This document shows, piece after piece, positions 1 to 8,055 of a DNA stretch of 64,000 nt (position 1 is the stretch's first letter; the number at the start of each line of letters is the position of its first letter). Both the position numbers and the translations under genes were made by a program. This DNA comes from Algoriphagus winogradskyi (GTDB lineage: Bacteria > Bacteroidota > Bacteroidia > Cytophagales > Cyclobacteriaceae). The stretch spans positions 1 to 64,000 of the forward strand of contig NZ_FXUA01000009.1 in the NCBI RefSeq assembly GCF_900182815.1, given 5' to 3'. The notes beneath the pieces were generated by a model. It was not told where the DNA came from and searched no databases. It saw only the letters and a list, made by a program, of their open reading frames with translations.

Positions 1-1
1 T

Positions 2-124
2 CCTCAGCAGAGCTTAAGTCCTCTTCAAAACGGCAAGGAATTATATGAAATATTTAAACCAAAAACACCAACTATTTTTGGCCACATTACCTTAAATAAG
101 AAACCCAAAGCCACCATTCTCTAA
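2..124 (+). CDS. possible 3' end of an unidentified protein (partial)
   Basis: A frame open from the left edge gives about 40 residues ending in KKPKATIL and a TAA stop. The composition, with a lysine-rich end and an EIFKPKTPTIFGH stretch, looks protein-like. The length alone is not conclusive in A+T-rich DNA, no start is visible and no family is recognised. If real, it converges on the minus-strand gene ending at 284. Confidence 0.35.
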   Translation, partial: PQQSLSPLQNGKELYEIFKPKTPTIFGHITLNKKPKATIL

Positions 125-283
125 AAACGAGTAACTCTTCGATTTTAGTATTTGAAAACTGACCTTGATAATAACTATAAAAATCCAATTTAGAGAGAAG
201 AATATTATTTATAAAAAATATCAAAATATATTGAATAAAAAAAAAATTAACCCAAACAAATAAATATTCTTCATACTAAATAA

Positions 284-709
284 TTATTGTCTAATAAAAT
301 AACTCGCACTCCTTGCTATATCCCCATTGGAAAATATAATACGCATTTCCATTTCATTACTATTAATCTCTTTAAGTAGGAATTTATAAGTTTTAAATTT
401 TTCTCCATCAAATACAAAAAGAGTATCTTTCTTCAATATATATTTACCATATTTTTCAATTACCACCTCCTTACTTGGACTAACATCAGTCCAAAATATT
501 GAATCTTCTTTAAAAGTGTATGTCGCATTGTTAAGGTATAAGTTATTGATTTTTGATAATTTATCCTGCTGTTCTTTTGTTCCTGCTAAAAATGCCTCTG
601 AAACAATTAAATTCAAATGCGCCTCTGATTTTGTCAATTTCCATTTACCCAGAAGATAACTCGGGTCAATTAACAGGATCGGTATTATATAAATCAATAA
701 TTTAATCAT
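284..709 (-). CDS. secreted lipocalin-like hypothetical protein
   Basis: The protein has about 141 residues from the chosen ATG at 709. The open frame runs 18 codons further upstream, but the downstream ATG gives a clean signal peptide (MIKLLIYIIPILLIDPS) followed at once by LLGKWKL. A GxW near the mature N-terminus, followed by short alternating strands (TYTFKEDSIFW, KYGKYILKKDTLFVF, EMRIIFSNGD), is the pattern of small Bacteroidota lipocalin-like beta-barrel proteins; that is inference, not a family match. It lies 75 bp downstream of the double-glycine peptide gene on the same strand, so co-transcription is likely. An immunity or binding role is possible but not shown. Confidence 0.7.
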   Translation of the reverse strand: MIKLLIYIIPILLIDPSYLLGKWKLTKSEAHLNLIVSEAFLAGTKEQQDKLSKINNLYLNNATYTFKEDSIFWTDVSPSKEVVIEKYGKYILKKDTLFVFDGEKFKTYKFLLKEINSNEMEMRIIFSNGDIARSASYFIRQ

Positions 710-784
710 ATGTTTGTTATGAAAATAGCTAATAAAGAAAAAAGAAAAAAAGTGTGTTAGCATAAACTAACACACGTCGACAAG

Positions 785-949
785 TTAGTTTGGATCATAA
801 TCACTACAATACTGATCGAAATATCCAACTGCTTGCGCAGACAATTCATCATCTCCTTGAAATTCACCCTTAAAGATCATTGTATAGAGAACGTCGCAAT
901 AATCGCCTCCCACCAGATTTTCCATCTGGTCATTTGTTAACTTTTCCAT
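785..949 (-). CDS. double-glycine leader peptide (putative bacteriocin/RiPP-like or secreted signalling precursor)
   Basis: A 54-codon ORF starts at ATG 949 and ends at TAA 785. The N-terminus MEKLTNDQMENLVGG matches the double-glycine leader consensus at every key place: Leu -12, Thr -11, Gln -8, Met -7, Leu -4, Gly -2 and Gly -1. C39 peptidase domains of ABC exporters normally cleave after such a GG. The predicted mature part has 39 residues, is strongly acidic (9 Asp/Glu against one Lys), rich in Tyr and Phe, and has two cysteines (residues 18 and 48) that could form a disulphide. No exporter, maturase or radical SAM gene is within the window, so it would need a transporter elsewhere. The lipocalin-like gene follows 75 bp downstream. 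Confidence 0.75.
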   Translation of the reverse strand: MEKLTNDQMENLVGGDYCDVLYTMIFKGEFQGDDELSAQAVGYFDQYCSDYDPN

Positions 950-1432
950 AATTGTTATTGGTTATGTTGTGAAAAATAATTTGATAGGTCATTTTAATGA
1001 ATAAAAACCACAAACACAAACAACTCTCAATCAATCACTTATATCAAACTAAATAATTGTATTATTTCAAGCACAGATAACAGAATAAGCTACTGAATTC
1101 TTCGTTATACCCCACCCCCCCATAATCATCTAATTTATTCGTTAAATCTAGAAATTCAGAATAATCAACTTATTTTTAATTAATTTCAACTTCTTTGAAA
1201 AATGCAACTGTCTATTTAGTAAAAAAGAGATAGTATGCCTGATTCCAAATTCAATCATGCGGATTTCAGCCTTCTTGAATTCCGAAAACTAGCTAACTTA
1301 ACCTAACCAAATCCCGAATCATTATAATATCATAGGATCTAAATCCTGTATTTTTATGGTTTTGAGGTAATTAAGTCCAGAATTAGCAGTTAAGAGTAAA
1401 TTCAAAAAGGCTCTAATAATCAAGCGACAATT
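950..1432. other. gene-free, A+T-rich stretch upstream of the double-glycine peptide
   Basis: About 480 bp with no convincing gene. It should hold the promoter of the minus-strand peptide gene, but I see no clean TAnnTTTG box. On the minus strand 1062-1169 is an open frame of 35 codons without a start codon, containing a run of seven G (C on the plus strand near 1116-1122); it may be a gene remnant. Confidence 0.5.
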
Positions 1433-2194
1433 CTAGTTCTTCACCCAAACCCTAGGATCCTGCCGCATCAATCTCACCAATGTCCCATAAAGCACTGGAT
1501 TATATTCAAAAAACTCATGTGGCTTTTCAAAGAAGGTCTCTAATGCCACAGCAAAAAATTCATCATCGTCAATGCCGGCATTTATCCTAAAAACAGTTAG
1601 CTCTCCTGATTTAATTTTCCTTATTTCTACTGAAGCTATCTCCTGAAATGCGTCGTACACTTCAGGGTTGAAAAACTCGCATTCATCGTTATAGTATATC
1701 TGATTTTCCAGTTTGAGGGCATGTGCAACTTCATGAATACCGAGATTAACTCCATCCTTCTCGTTTTCCATTCCATTTAGAAAACAGTTCCAGGACATTG
1801 CAATTATTCCATGTCTTGGGTTTACCTCTCCACGATGATAGTTCTTGGAAATAGTGCTGTAATAGGTATCTGGATAGATCAGTATTTTATCGAAATGACG
1901 TAGACGAAGGTCATGCCAGCCAAAAGTCACCATCACAATGGTTGCTCCGATTAGGATTTTCATTTCTGGAGTAACAACCCGTATTTCTGACCTACCTATA
2001 AACGATTTGGTAGTAAGAATCACTTGAAGCTTTTCCCTGAATTCCTTTTTGTGCTTTTCTGAAAGCCTGGCGTAATATGGAAACTTTTGTTCCAGAACCT
2101 GAATTTCAAACTCTGTCAATCGAACCTTACTGAACAATATTCGAAGTTCCTCTATCAAACTTGCAAGACTGTTCATCCTATACAAAGGCATCAT
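1433..2194 (-). CDS. MtfA-like zinc metallopeptidase (family M90)
   Basis: The 253-residue protein carries HEVAH (residues 154-158) as the zinc-binding HExxH motif and a downstream glutamate (E219 in FFAVALETFFE) as third ligand, the arrangement of the MtfA/M90 family. A preceding MSWNCFLNG and GVNLGIHE context also fits the family. Escherichia coli MtfA binds and inactivates the regulator Mlc; that partner is not known here, so only peptidase function is inferred. There is no signal peptide, though a hydrophobic stretch sits around residues 79-91. Start: ATG 2194, with an alternative at codon 7. It stands alone, far from rny upstream. Confidence 0.85.
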   Translation of the reverse strand: MMPLYRMNSLASLIEELRILFSKVRLTEFEIQVLEQKFPYYARLSEKHKKEFREKLQVILTTKSFIGRSEIRVVTPEMKILIGATIVMVTFGWHDLRLRHFDKILIYPDTYYSTISKNYHRGEVNPRHGIIAMSWNCFLNGMENEKDGVNLGIHEVAHALKLENQIYYNDECEFFNPEVYDAFQEIASVEIRKIKSGELTVFRINAGIDDDEFFAVALETFFEKPHEFFEYNPVLYGTLVRLMRQDPRVWVKN

Positions 2195-2595
2195 ACGCTT
2201 AAAATAAAAATGGTAGCTACTAAATTAGTAACTAACCTCAAAATAAGGATTAAAATCTACGTTATCTAAGGTGATCTGCCACTGGTTTATACCAAATTTA
2301 AATCGGTCTGCGAGACATGCTTACTTGCAAGACAGGCATAGACCAAGGTTTTCCTTGCGCAGTGGTCTGTATCCCCCAGACCTAAACTATAATTGTTCAG
2401 TGAAGCCTTCCTATCTGCAATGCAATCACATGTCATTTAGACTGAAAAGTTTCGGCCTGTGAGACACTGGCCGAGGTGACAAAAAATGGCAGCCACTTTT
2501 CAGCAACTGCCATTTAAATTAAATATTCAAACAGAAACACAGCACCAAGCCGATGTTCGCTACTCCCGTCTTCCGTCTTCTGTCTTCCTGCTCCT
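2195..2595. other. repeat-bearing intergenic region between rny and the M90 gene
   Basis: This 400-bp stretch holds no credible gene; the two short plus-strand frames here have atypical, repeat-like composition. It contains an imperfect inverted repeat (GGTCT near 2310 with AGACC near 2340), a hairpin repeat at 2450-2476 with a relative at 48866, and at about 2560-2592 a run of near-repeated words (GTCTTCCGTCTTCTGTCTTCC). All lie just 3' of rny. Confidence 0.6.
2450..2476 (-). repeat. hairpin repeat, copy 1 (REP- or terminator-like)
   Basis: Plus-strand reading is TTTCGGCC, TGTGAGACACT, GGCCGAGG: an 8-bp stem with two G-T pairs at its base, and a loop core that itself folds as GTG-AGA-CAC. 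A second copy at 48866-48892 keeps the loop core TGTGAGACAC but has a different stem sequence that still pairs. It lies about 120 bp beyond the rny stop codon. No T-run follows on the minus strand, which argues against a simple intrinsic terminator. Confidence 0.6.
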
Positions 2596-4161
2596 TTATC
2601 TAGCGTAATTGACAGATCTCATTTCTCTGATAACAGTAATCTTGATCTGACCTGGATATTGCATTTCCTTTTCTATTTTCTGAGAAATATCAAAAGAAAG
2701 TTTGCCCGCAGTAGAATCATCTACATTATCTGCATCTACTAAAACCCGTAGTTCACGACCAGCCTGCATAGCAAAGCATTTATTCACCCCGTCAAAGCTC
2801 AAAGCAAGCTCCTCAAGGTCTTTCAGACGTTTGATGTAACTATCCATCACTTCGCGTCTTGCGCCTGGTCTCGCGCCTGATATCGCATCTGAGGCCTGTA
2901 CAATCGGCGAGATCATGGATGTCATCTCGATTTCATCGTGGTGAGCTCCGATTGCATTGCAAATCTCAGGATGCTCTTTGTATCGCTTCGCAAGCTCCAT
3001 ACCCAATACTGCGTGTGGTAGTTCCTGCTCCTCATGCCATACTTTCCCGATATCGTGAAGTAAACCTGCACGCTTCGCCATCTTAGCATTCAAGCCCATC
3101 TCAGCAGCCATGGTAGCACAAAGCTTAGCCACTTCCCTTGAGTGCTGCAATAGGTTTTGACCGTAAGAAGATCTGTATCTCATACGTCCTACCATTCTGA
3201 TCAACTCAGGATGCAAACCGTGAATGCCAAGATCTATACAAGTTCTTTCGCCAATCTCGACGATTTCCTCTTCTATATTCTTTTCAGTTTTAGCAACAAC
3301 TTCTTCGATTCTCGCTGGGTGAATACGTCCATCCTGCACCAATCTATGAAGTGAAAGTCTAGCTACCTCTCTTCTTACCGGATCAAAACCGGAAATAATA
3401 ATTGCTTCTGGCGTATCATCAACAACAATCTCCACACCTGTAGCTGCTTCCAGCGCACGGATGTTTCTTCCTTCTCTACCAATGATTTTACCTTTGATAT
3501 CATCACTTTCGATGTTGAATACAGACACGCAGTTTTCCACAGCATGCTCAGTTGCTGTACGCTGTATGGTATCCAAAACGATTTTCTTCGCCTGCTTGGT
3601 AGCTGTAAGTTTTGCCTCGTCAAGAATGTCTTTGATCTGGGAAGAGGCTCTGGAATTAGCTTCCTCGGTAAGCATAGTCACCAATTGATCACGAGCTTCT
3701 TCACGGGTAAGATTAGCAACTTTTTCAAGGTCTGCGATACGCTGATTCGTTACTCGATCGAGTTCCTCTTTTTTGATTTTTAAAGAATGTAATTGAGCAT
3801 TTAAGTTCTCAGATTTACTATCCAATTCTGCTTCTTTTCGCTTCACCTGCTCCAATTCCTTGGAAACCTGCTGCTCTCTTTGCTTAACTTTATTCTCGTT
3901 GGTGATGATAATATTCTTCTTATTATTCATCTCCTCATCAAACTCAGATTTCAGCTTGAGGTACTTTTCTTTTGCTTCTAGAATTCTGTCTTTCTTGATA
4001 GACTCAGCGTTGATCTCAGCTTCTCTGAGCATGGATTTCACGCGTTCCCGAGTCTCTTCTTCTAATTTTGCGTTTTTATTTTTTATCAATGCGCCAGCAA
4101 TAGCGGCTCCTGCACCAGTCCCAACAAGGGCTGCGAGGACAATATATAGTATGTCTCCCAT
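2596..4161 (-). CDS. rny: ribonuclease Y
   Basis: A 521-residue membrane-anchored endoribonuclease that starts mRNA decay. Visible parts in order: an N-terminal membrane helix (about residues 4-26), a long charged coiled coil (about 30-190), a KH RNA-binding domain with GKIIGREGRNIRALE (about 225-240), and an HD hydrolase domain with LLHDIGKVW (about 368-376) and GAHHDE downstream. Length and order match Rny of other bacteria. It is the last gene of the minus-strand run pheT, coiled-coil protein, zapA, rny, with 67 bp separating it from zapA. No 6S RNA fits in that gap. Confidence 0.97.
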   Translation of the reverse strand: MGDILYIVLAALVGTGAGAAIAGALIKNKNAKLEEETRERVKSMLREAEINAESIKKDRILEAKEKYLKLKSEFDEEMNNKKNIIITNENKVKQREQQVSKELEQVKRKEAELDSKSENLNAQLHSLKIKKEELDRVTNQRIADLEKVANLTREEARDQLVTMLTEEANSRASSQIKDILDEAKLTATKQAKKIVLDTIQRTATEHAVENCVSVFNIESDDIKGKIIGREGRNIRALEAATGVEIVVDDTPEAIIISGFDPVRREVARLSLHRLVQDGRIHPARIEEVVAKTEKNIEEEIVEIGERTCIDLGIHGLHPELIRMVGRMRYRSSYGQNLLQHSREVAKLCATMAAEMGLNAKMAKRAGLLHDIGKVWHEEQELPHAVLGMELAKRYKEHPEICNAIGAHHDEIEMTSMISPIVQASDAISGARPGARREVMDSYIKRLKDLEELALSFDGVNKCFAMQAGRELRVLVDADNVDDSTAGKLSFDISQKIEKEMQYPGQIKITVIREMRSVNYAR

Positions 4162-4228
4162 AGGTATTTTGGATATAATTAGACCTTGGGGAATCTGAAA
4201 AATCTCCTGATTTTTGTGTTATAAATAA

Positions 4229-4513
4229 TTACAACGCCTTAGCTAGCAAGGCGTTAATATGAGAAATACTGGATTTAATATGCTCTGAATCTTCCGTGTT
4301 CACTTGGTTGGTTTCTAACGATTCCACCATGCAATCGAAGGCTACCATCGCCAGCAAATCCTGGTTATCGTCCAGTCCGTACTCCTCTTTATACTTTCTT
4401 AATTTTTCATTAATCAGCTTGCCAGCATGCCGGATTTTGGACTCGTCCTCGATCTTCACGCGCATAGGATATTCTCTATCCCCTATTTTTAATCTGATGG
4501 CAAGTGTCTCCAT
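4229..4513 (-). CDS. zapA: cell division protein ZapA
   Basis: The 94-residue protein begins with a ZapA-type N-terminal globular part (IRLKIGDREYPMRVK) and ends in a helical region (EHIKSSISHINALLAKAL), the usual layout of this FtsZ-ring-associated protein. Family knowledge: ZapA oligomers cross-link FtsZ filaments. Its start lies one base beyond the stop of the upstream coiled-coil gene, implying translational coupling. Confidence 0.9.
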   Translation of the reverse strand: METLAIRLKIGDREYPMRVKIEDESKIRHAGKLINEKLRKYKEEYGLDDNQDLLAMVAFDCMVESLETNQVNTEDSEHIKSSISHINALLAKAL

Positions 4514-4514
4514 A

Positions 4515-4799
4515 TCACTCAGATAAGTAGGTGATTAAATGATCGATTTCTTGTATATAATTATTGATTAGTTCACTCATTTCAGTTGACTGTTCCGGAT
4601 TCACCGGTTGGTTGTCTACAATGTTACTAATTTTAATTTTATTTTTAAAATGTTCGATTTCCTGCTCTTTTTTATCCAAAGCCGTACTTACTTCTGATAA
4701 TTTTTGTTTCAATTGCTGATTCTCCTCACTGATCTCAAGCAATTTAGTACTCGCCTGTAGCGCTAGTTTCTCTAATTTTTGCAGTTCCTCTTGAATCAT
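4515..4799 (-). CDS. small coiled-coil protein between pheT and zapA
   Basis: A 94-residue, almost entirely helical protein with Leu/Gln/Glu heptads (roughly residues 1-55), then a short linker and a second helix (residues about 70-92). It resembles ZapB-like coiled-coil division proteins in size and composition, but I see no diagnostic motif. Location suggests a division role: it starts 2 bp after the pheT stop and ends one base before zapA. Function is inferred from context only. Confidence 0.8.
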   Translation of the reverse strand: MIQEELQKLEKLALQASTKLLEISEENQQLKQKLSEVSTALDKKEQEIEHFKNKIKISNIVDNQPVNPEQSTEMSELINNYIQEIDHLITYLSE

Positions 4800-4801
4800 T
4801 T

Positions 4802-7213
4802 CTATGTTCTTATCAAAGCACCAACCTCTTTTTCAAAGGCTTGAATCAATTTACTCATAGTTTTGTCAATTACCTTATCAGTTAACGTATTTTCCTGATC
4901 CTGTAAGTGAAAACTTAATGCATATGCCTTTTTGCCTGCATCAATTTTATCACCTTGGTACACATCAAAAACTCCAATTCTTTTCAATAATTTTCCACCA
5001 AACTTTGTGGCTACCGTTTTGACCTGATCATAGCTCACTGTTTTGTCTATCACCAAGGAAAGGTCTCTGCGTACTTCAGGGAATTTTGAGATCTCCTCAA
5101 ACTTCTTCAAACCTGTAGCTTTTTTGCAAAGTAGATCCCAGTTCAAATCAGCAAACCACACTTCCTGTCTCACCTCTGCCTGCTTCAAAATCTTATCGTC
5201 CAGTAAGCCAATTGTCGCCAATTCCTTCTGACCAAGCATGATTTTCAAACCATAGGCATAAGGCGCAGTTTCAATCATAGAAAGATCGCCTGCCTGTACA
5301 TTCAGCTTTTCCAAAATAGCTTCAACCGTGGAATAAATATCTGCGAAAGCAAATGCCTTGGTTGGCTCCAACCAGCTTTCGGCAGTCTTTTTTCCCGTTA
5401 GGAAAAGAGAAAGTCTCCTGCTTTCTGAATATCCTTCCTCAGCCTTATGATAAACGGTTCCAAACTCAAAGTATTTCAAATCGGTCTGACGACGGTTTAT
5501 ATTTCTGGCTAAAACCTCCAGCCCGGAGTAAAGCAAACTTTGACGCATCACATCCAGATCCTCGCTAAGCTTGTTGTAAATAACAACATTGTCTTTTGGA
5601 TTAAGGAAGCCCGACTTCTCAGCATAAGTCGACTTGGTCAAGCTATTGGTAATCATCTCGTAGTAGCCCTGACCAGTTAAAATCTCGGTCAGACGATACT
5701 GTAATTTATTCAGATCCTTCACAGGATGTTCTGCGAGGTAATCCGTTCTTAGGTTTTCGGAAAGCTCCACATTGTGGAAACCGTAGATTCTTAAAATCTC
5801 TTCGATGATATCGGCTTCCCGAGTTACATCCACTCTATATGGCTTGGCAGTGGCAGTAAAGCCCTCTGCCGTTTCATTTTCTACGTTGATCTCCAGGCTT
5901 TCTAAGATCGATTTCACCTGAGCAGGTTCAATTGTCTTTCCGATAAGACGATTGATATGACCGTAATTCACGTCGATCACGAAATCCTCGATCGGCTCTG
6001 GATAGATATCAATCAGCTCAGAGCTCACTTTTCCACCAGCAATTTCCTGCAACAGTTTAACCGCCATTTTCAGTGCATAAACTGGCATATTAGGATCAGT
6101 CCCTCTTTCGAAGCGGAAAGAAGCGTCTGTCTTCAAGCCATGAAACTGGGATCCTTTTCTCACGATATCGGGAGAAAAATAAGCTGACTCCAGGAAAATG
6201 GAAGTGGTGCTATCAGAAACCCCAGAATCTTCTCCACCAAAAACTCCAGCGATGCACAGTCCACCTTTTGGATCTTTAATCATCAATTCCTCCCCGGAAA
6301 GCTTACGCTTCTTTTCGTCTAAAGTCACAAATTCTGTGTCCTTCGGAAGCTTGCCAACGATGATTTTTCCTTCGGAAATTTTCTCTACATCAAATGCGTG
6401 AAGAGGCTGACCCAAATCATGCAAAATGAAATTGGTGATATCCACCACATTATTGATTGGCTCCAAATCCAATGCCTTCAGGAAATTCTGAAGCCAAGCG
6501 GGAGAAGGCCCAACTTTCAAATCGGTAACCACCACTCCGGCGTAACGTGGACAATCAGCCGTGTTTTCAACTTCCACCTCAATCACAGGACCAGAAGCCT
6601 CTAGGTTCAATTCAGGCGCAGCATCGATCACTAAATCCTTTCCCAAGAGCGCTTTCAAATCTCTCGCAACTCCTAAATGGGAAGCTGCATCTGCACGGTT
6701 TGGCGTTAAACCGATTTCTAACACCTGATCCTGACCAATCTCAATGTATTTTGAGGCAGGAGTACCATTTGGCAAGTCGGTATCCAAAACCATAATCCCG
6801 GCATGGCTGGACCCTAGGCCTAACTCATCCTCAGCGCAGATCATCCCTTCGGAAACCGCGCCTCTGATCTTTGCTTTTTTGATCTGGAATGAATCTCCTT
6901 CCGATGGAAAAAGTGTAGCTCCAACCGTTGCAACCAATACCTTTTGGCCTTTGGCCACATTTGGTGCTCCGCAAACAATCGGTGAAATTCCAGTTCCAAT
7001 GTCTACAGTGGTAATGCTTAATTTATCAGCATTGGGATGCTTTTCGCAGGTCAACACCTCTCCAATCACAATGCCTTCAAGACCTCCTTTGACTGAAACA
7101 AATTCTTCTATTCCCTCCACTTCCAAACCAGACTGCGTCAGCAAGGCGCCGATTTCCTCTGCAGATTCGGTATGAGGGATATATTTTTTTAATCGATTTA
7201 TCGAGATTTTCAT
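4802..7213 (-). CDS. pheT: phenylalanine--tRNA ligase beta subunit
   Basis: About 803 residues from ATG 7213 (MKISINRLKKYI), the typical start of bacterial PheT; the open frame extends 16 codons further, but that part is atypical. Order: N-terminal B1 lobe, tRNA-binding OB domain (GIVIGEVLTCEKHPNADKL, with APNVAKGQKV), B3/B4 editing region (SHLGVARDLKALLG, LHAFD), B5 DNA-binding-like domain, catalytic-like core (DASFRFERGTDPN lies in the B3/B4-B5 transition), and C-terminal ferredoxin-fold anticodon-binding domain (KFPEVRRDLSLVIDKTVSYD). It forms the alpha2-beta2 synthetase with PheS, which is not in the window. First gene of the division/RNA-decay run. Confidence 0.97.
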   Translation of the reverse strand: MKISINRLKKYIPHTESAEEIGALLTQSGLEVEGIEEFVSVKGGLEGIVIGEVLTCEKHPNADKLSITTVDIGTGISPIVCGAPNVAKGQKVLVATVGATLFPSEGDSFQIKKAKIRGAVSEGMICAEDELGLGSSHAGIMVLDTDLPNGTPASKYIEIGQDQVLEIGLTPNRADAASHLGVARDLKALLGKDLVIDAAPELNLEASGPVIEVEVENTADCPRYAGVVVTDLKVGPSPAWLQNFLKALDLEPINNVVDITNFILHDLGQPLHAFDVEKISEGKIIVGKLPKDTEFVTLDEKKRKLSGEELMIKDPKGGLCIAGVFGGEDSGVSDSTTSIFLESAYFSPDIVRKGSQFHGLKTDASFRFERGTDPNMPVYALKMAVKLLQEIAGGKVSSELIDIYPEPIEDFVIDVNYGHINRLIGKTIEPAQVKSILESLEINVENETAEGFTATAKPYRVDVTREADIIEEILRIYGFHNVELSENLRTDYLAEHPVKDLNKLQYRLTEILTGQGYYEMITNSLTKSTYAEKSGFLNPKDNVVIYNKLSEDLDVMRQSLLYSGLEVLARNINRRQTDLKYFEFGTVYHKAEEGYSESRRLSLFLTGKKTAESWLEPTKAFAFADIYSTVEAILEKLNVQAGDLSMIETAPYAYGLKIMLGQKELATIGLLDDKILKQAEVRQEVWFADLNWDLLCKKATGLKKFEEISKFPEVRRDLSLVIDKTVSYDQVKTVATKFGGKLLKRIGVFDVYQGDKIDAGKKAYALSFHLQDQENTLTDKVIDKTMSKLIQAFEKEVGALIRT

Positions 7214-7263
7214 TCGTAGTACTAAATAAAGCAAATCAGAATTGACCTGCGTGATAAACAAAA

Positions 7264-7279
7264 GGGGTTCGAAAACCCC
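7264..7279 (-). terminator. intrinsic terminator with UUCG-type loop
   Basis: On the minus strand GGGGTT, TTCG, AACCCC is a perfect 6-bp stem closed by a UUCG tetraloop and followed by TTTTGTTT. It sits about 50 bp after the stop of the DUF1684 gene, just before pheT, and so separates the two transcripts. Confidence 0.8.
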
Positions 7280-7331
7280 ATTTTATTCAATAATGCGTAC
7301 AAATTTAAGAGATTTGAGCTAGGCAAAAAGG

Positions 7332-7949
7332 CTATTTCTCGTAATTTTTCTCCCCAACTGGAATTGGGATGTCCAGTAAATTTTCTTTAGGTGGCAGCGG
7401 GCAAGCATAATCGGGATTATAGGCACAATATGGATTGTATGCCAGATTGAAATCTATGGTGATGCTATTCTTCCCATCCTGACGGGCGTTGATATAACGT
7501 CCCCCTCCATAGGTATCCACTGCACTGGTTTCATCTGCAAATGCCAAAAAGAAATTTCGCTTATCCGGTTCATTAATCGCTTGGAGCAGCAAGAGCTTCT
7601 CAGCCTTGCCATTGATTTCAAATTCAGCCCAAGAGTGCTCTATGTATTTCTCCTTGGTCCCATCCGTAAGCGGAACTTCTCTTACCTTCCTGTCTTCTAT
7701 GGCCACCATCCGCGCCTTCACCTTGTAGTTTGGGTCGATTGGGTAAAAATTCAATTTGGTAAAAGAAGCCTTCTGCTCATCAGTAAGAGGTGATTCGAAG
7801 TTGAAGCGGATAAACTTGAATTGTCTTTCCCGCTCAGCCTCTATCTTTTCAATGTAATCTTCAGGAGATTCAGCACTCGTCAAAGTGTAAACAACTGCAG
7901 CAAAAACCACCACTGAGATAATCAGAAGTATAATTGTATTGTTTTTCAT
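7332..7949 (-). CDS. DUF1684 family membrane-anchored or exported protein
   Basis: The 205-residue protein has an N-terminal hydrophobic segment (about residues 4-24) that is a signal anchor or signal peptide. The C-terminal NPYCAYNPDYACPLPPKEN block is the signature of the DUF1684 family; YGGGRYIN before it is also typical. The family is of unknown biochemical function and common in Bacteroidota. The sequence directly before its ATG belongs to the shared leader family described at 24389, 22330 and 63836. Confidence 0.9.
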   Translation of the reverse strand: MKNNTIILLIISVVVFAAVVYTLTSAESPEDYIEKIEAERERQFKFIRFNFESPLTDEQKASFTKLNFYPIDPNYKVKARMVAIEDRKVREVPLTDGTKEKYIEHSWAEFEINGKAEKLLLLQAINEPDKRNFFLAFADETSAVDTYGGGRYINARQDGKNSITIDFNLAYNPYCAYNPDYACPLPPKENLLDIPIPVGEKNYEK

Positions 7950-7980
7950 CTGTTTATAATTGACTTTTTAAAGCCATATG
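7950..7980 (-). promoter_or_regulatory. partial copy (D) of the shared 5' leader element
   Basis: Read on the minus strand, CATATGGCTTTAAAAAGTC followed by AATTATAAACAG leads straight into the ATG of the DUF1684 gene. It matches the 3' third of the leader copies before queA and divIVA. The 5' parts (GAAATCGAGC and GCGAGATTCC) are absent or strongly diverged here. Confidence 0.5.
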
Positions 7981-8055
7981 CAATAATAATTTCCAAATAA
8001 TAGCGAGCTAAGCTTTTCAGAACAATCTGATTGAAGCAGGCTATTTCCAAAGGAA

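Noticed and set aside
1062..1169. Minus-strand 35-codon open frame with a seven-G tract (VDYSEFLDLTNKLDDYGG region)
   Set aside because: It looks protein-like and has a GG, but it has no start codon, is preceded directly by a stop, and the spacing of its Leu residues does not fit a double-glycine leader. A gene remnant at most.
2271..2462. 63-codon plus-strand ORF in the rny downstream gap
   Set aside because: It lies fully in repeat-rich intergenic DNA and ends at the hairpin repeat; no family features.
4162..4228. Possible 6S RNA gene between zapA and rny
   Set aside because: Only 67 bp are available and no long hairpin is visible.
6744..7175. 143-codon plus-strand ORF inside pheT
   Set aside because: It is antisense to a well-supported gene and its composition (many Pro, Ser) is that of a shadow frame.
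7258..7331. GGTTCGAA motif near 7264 as a possible tRNA arm
   Set aside because: The sequence is a short symmetric hairpin with a T-run on the minus strand; no acceptor or anticodon arms can be placed around it.
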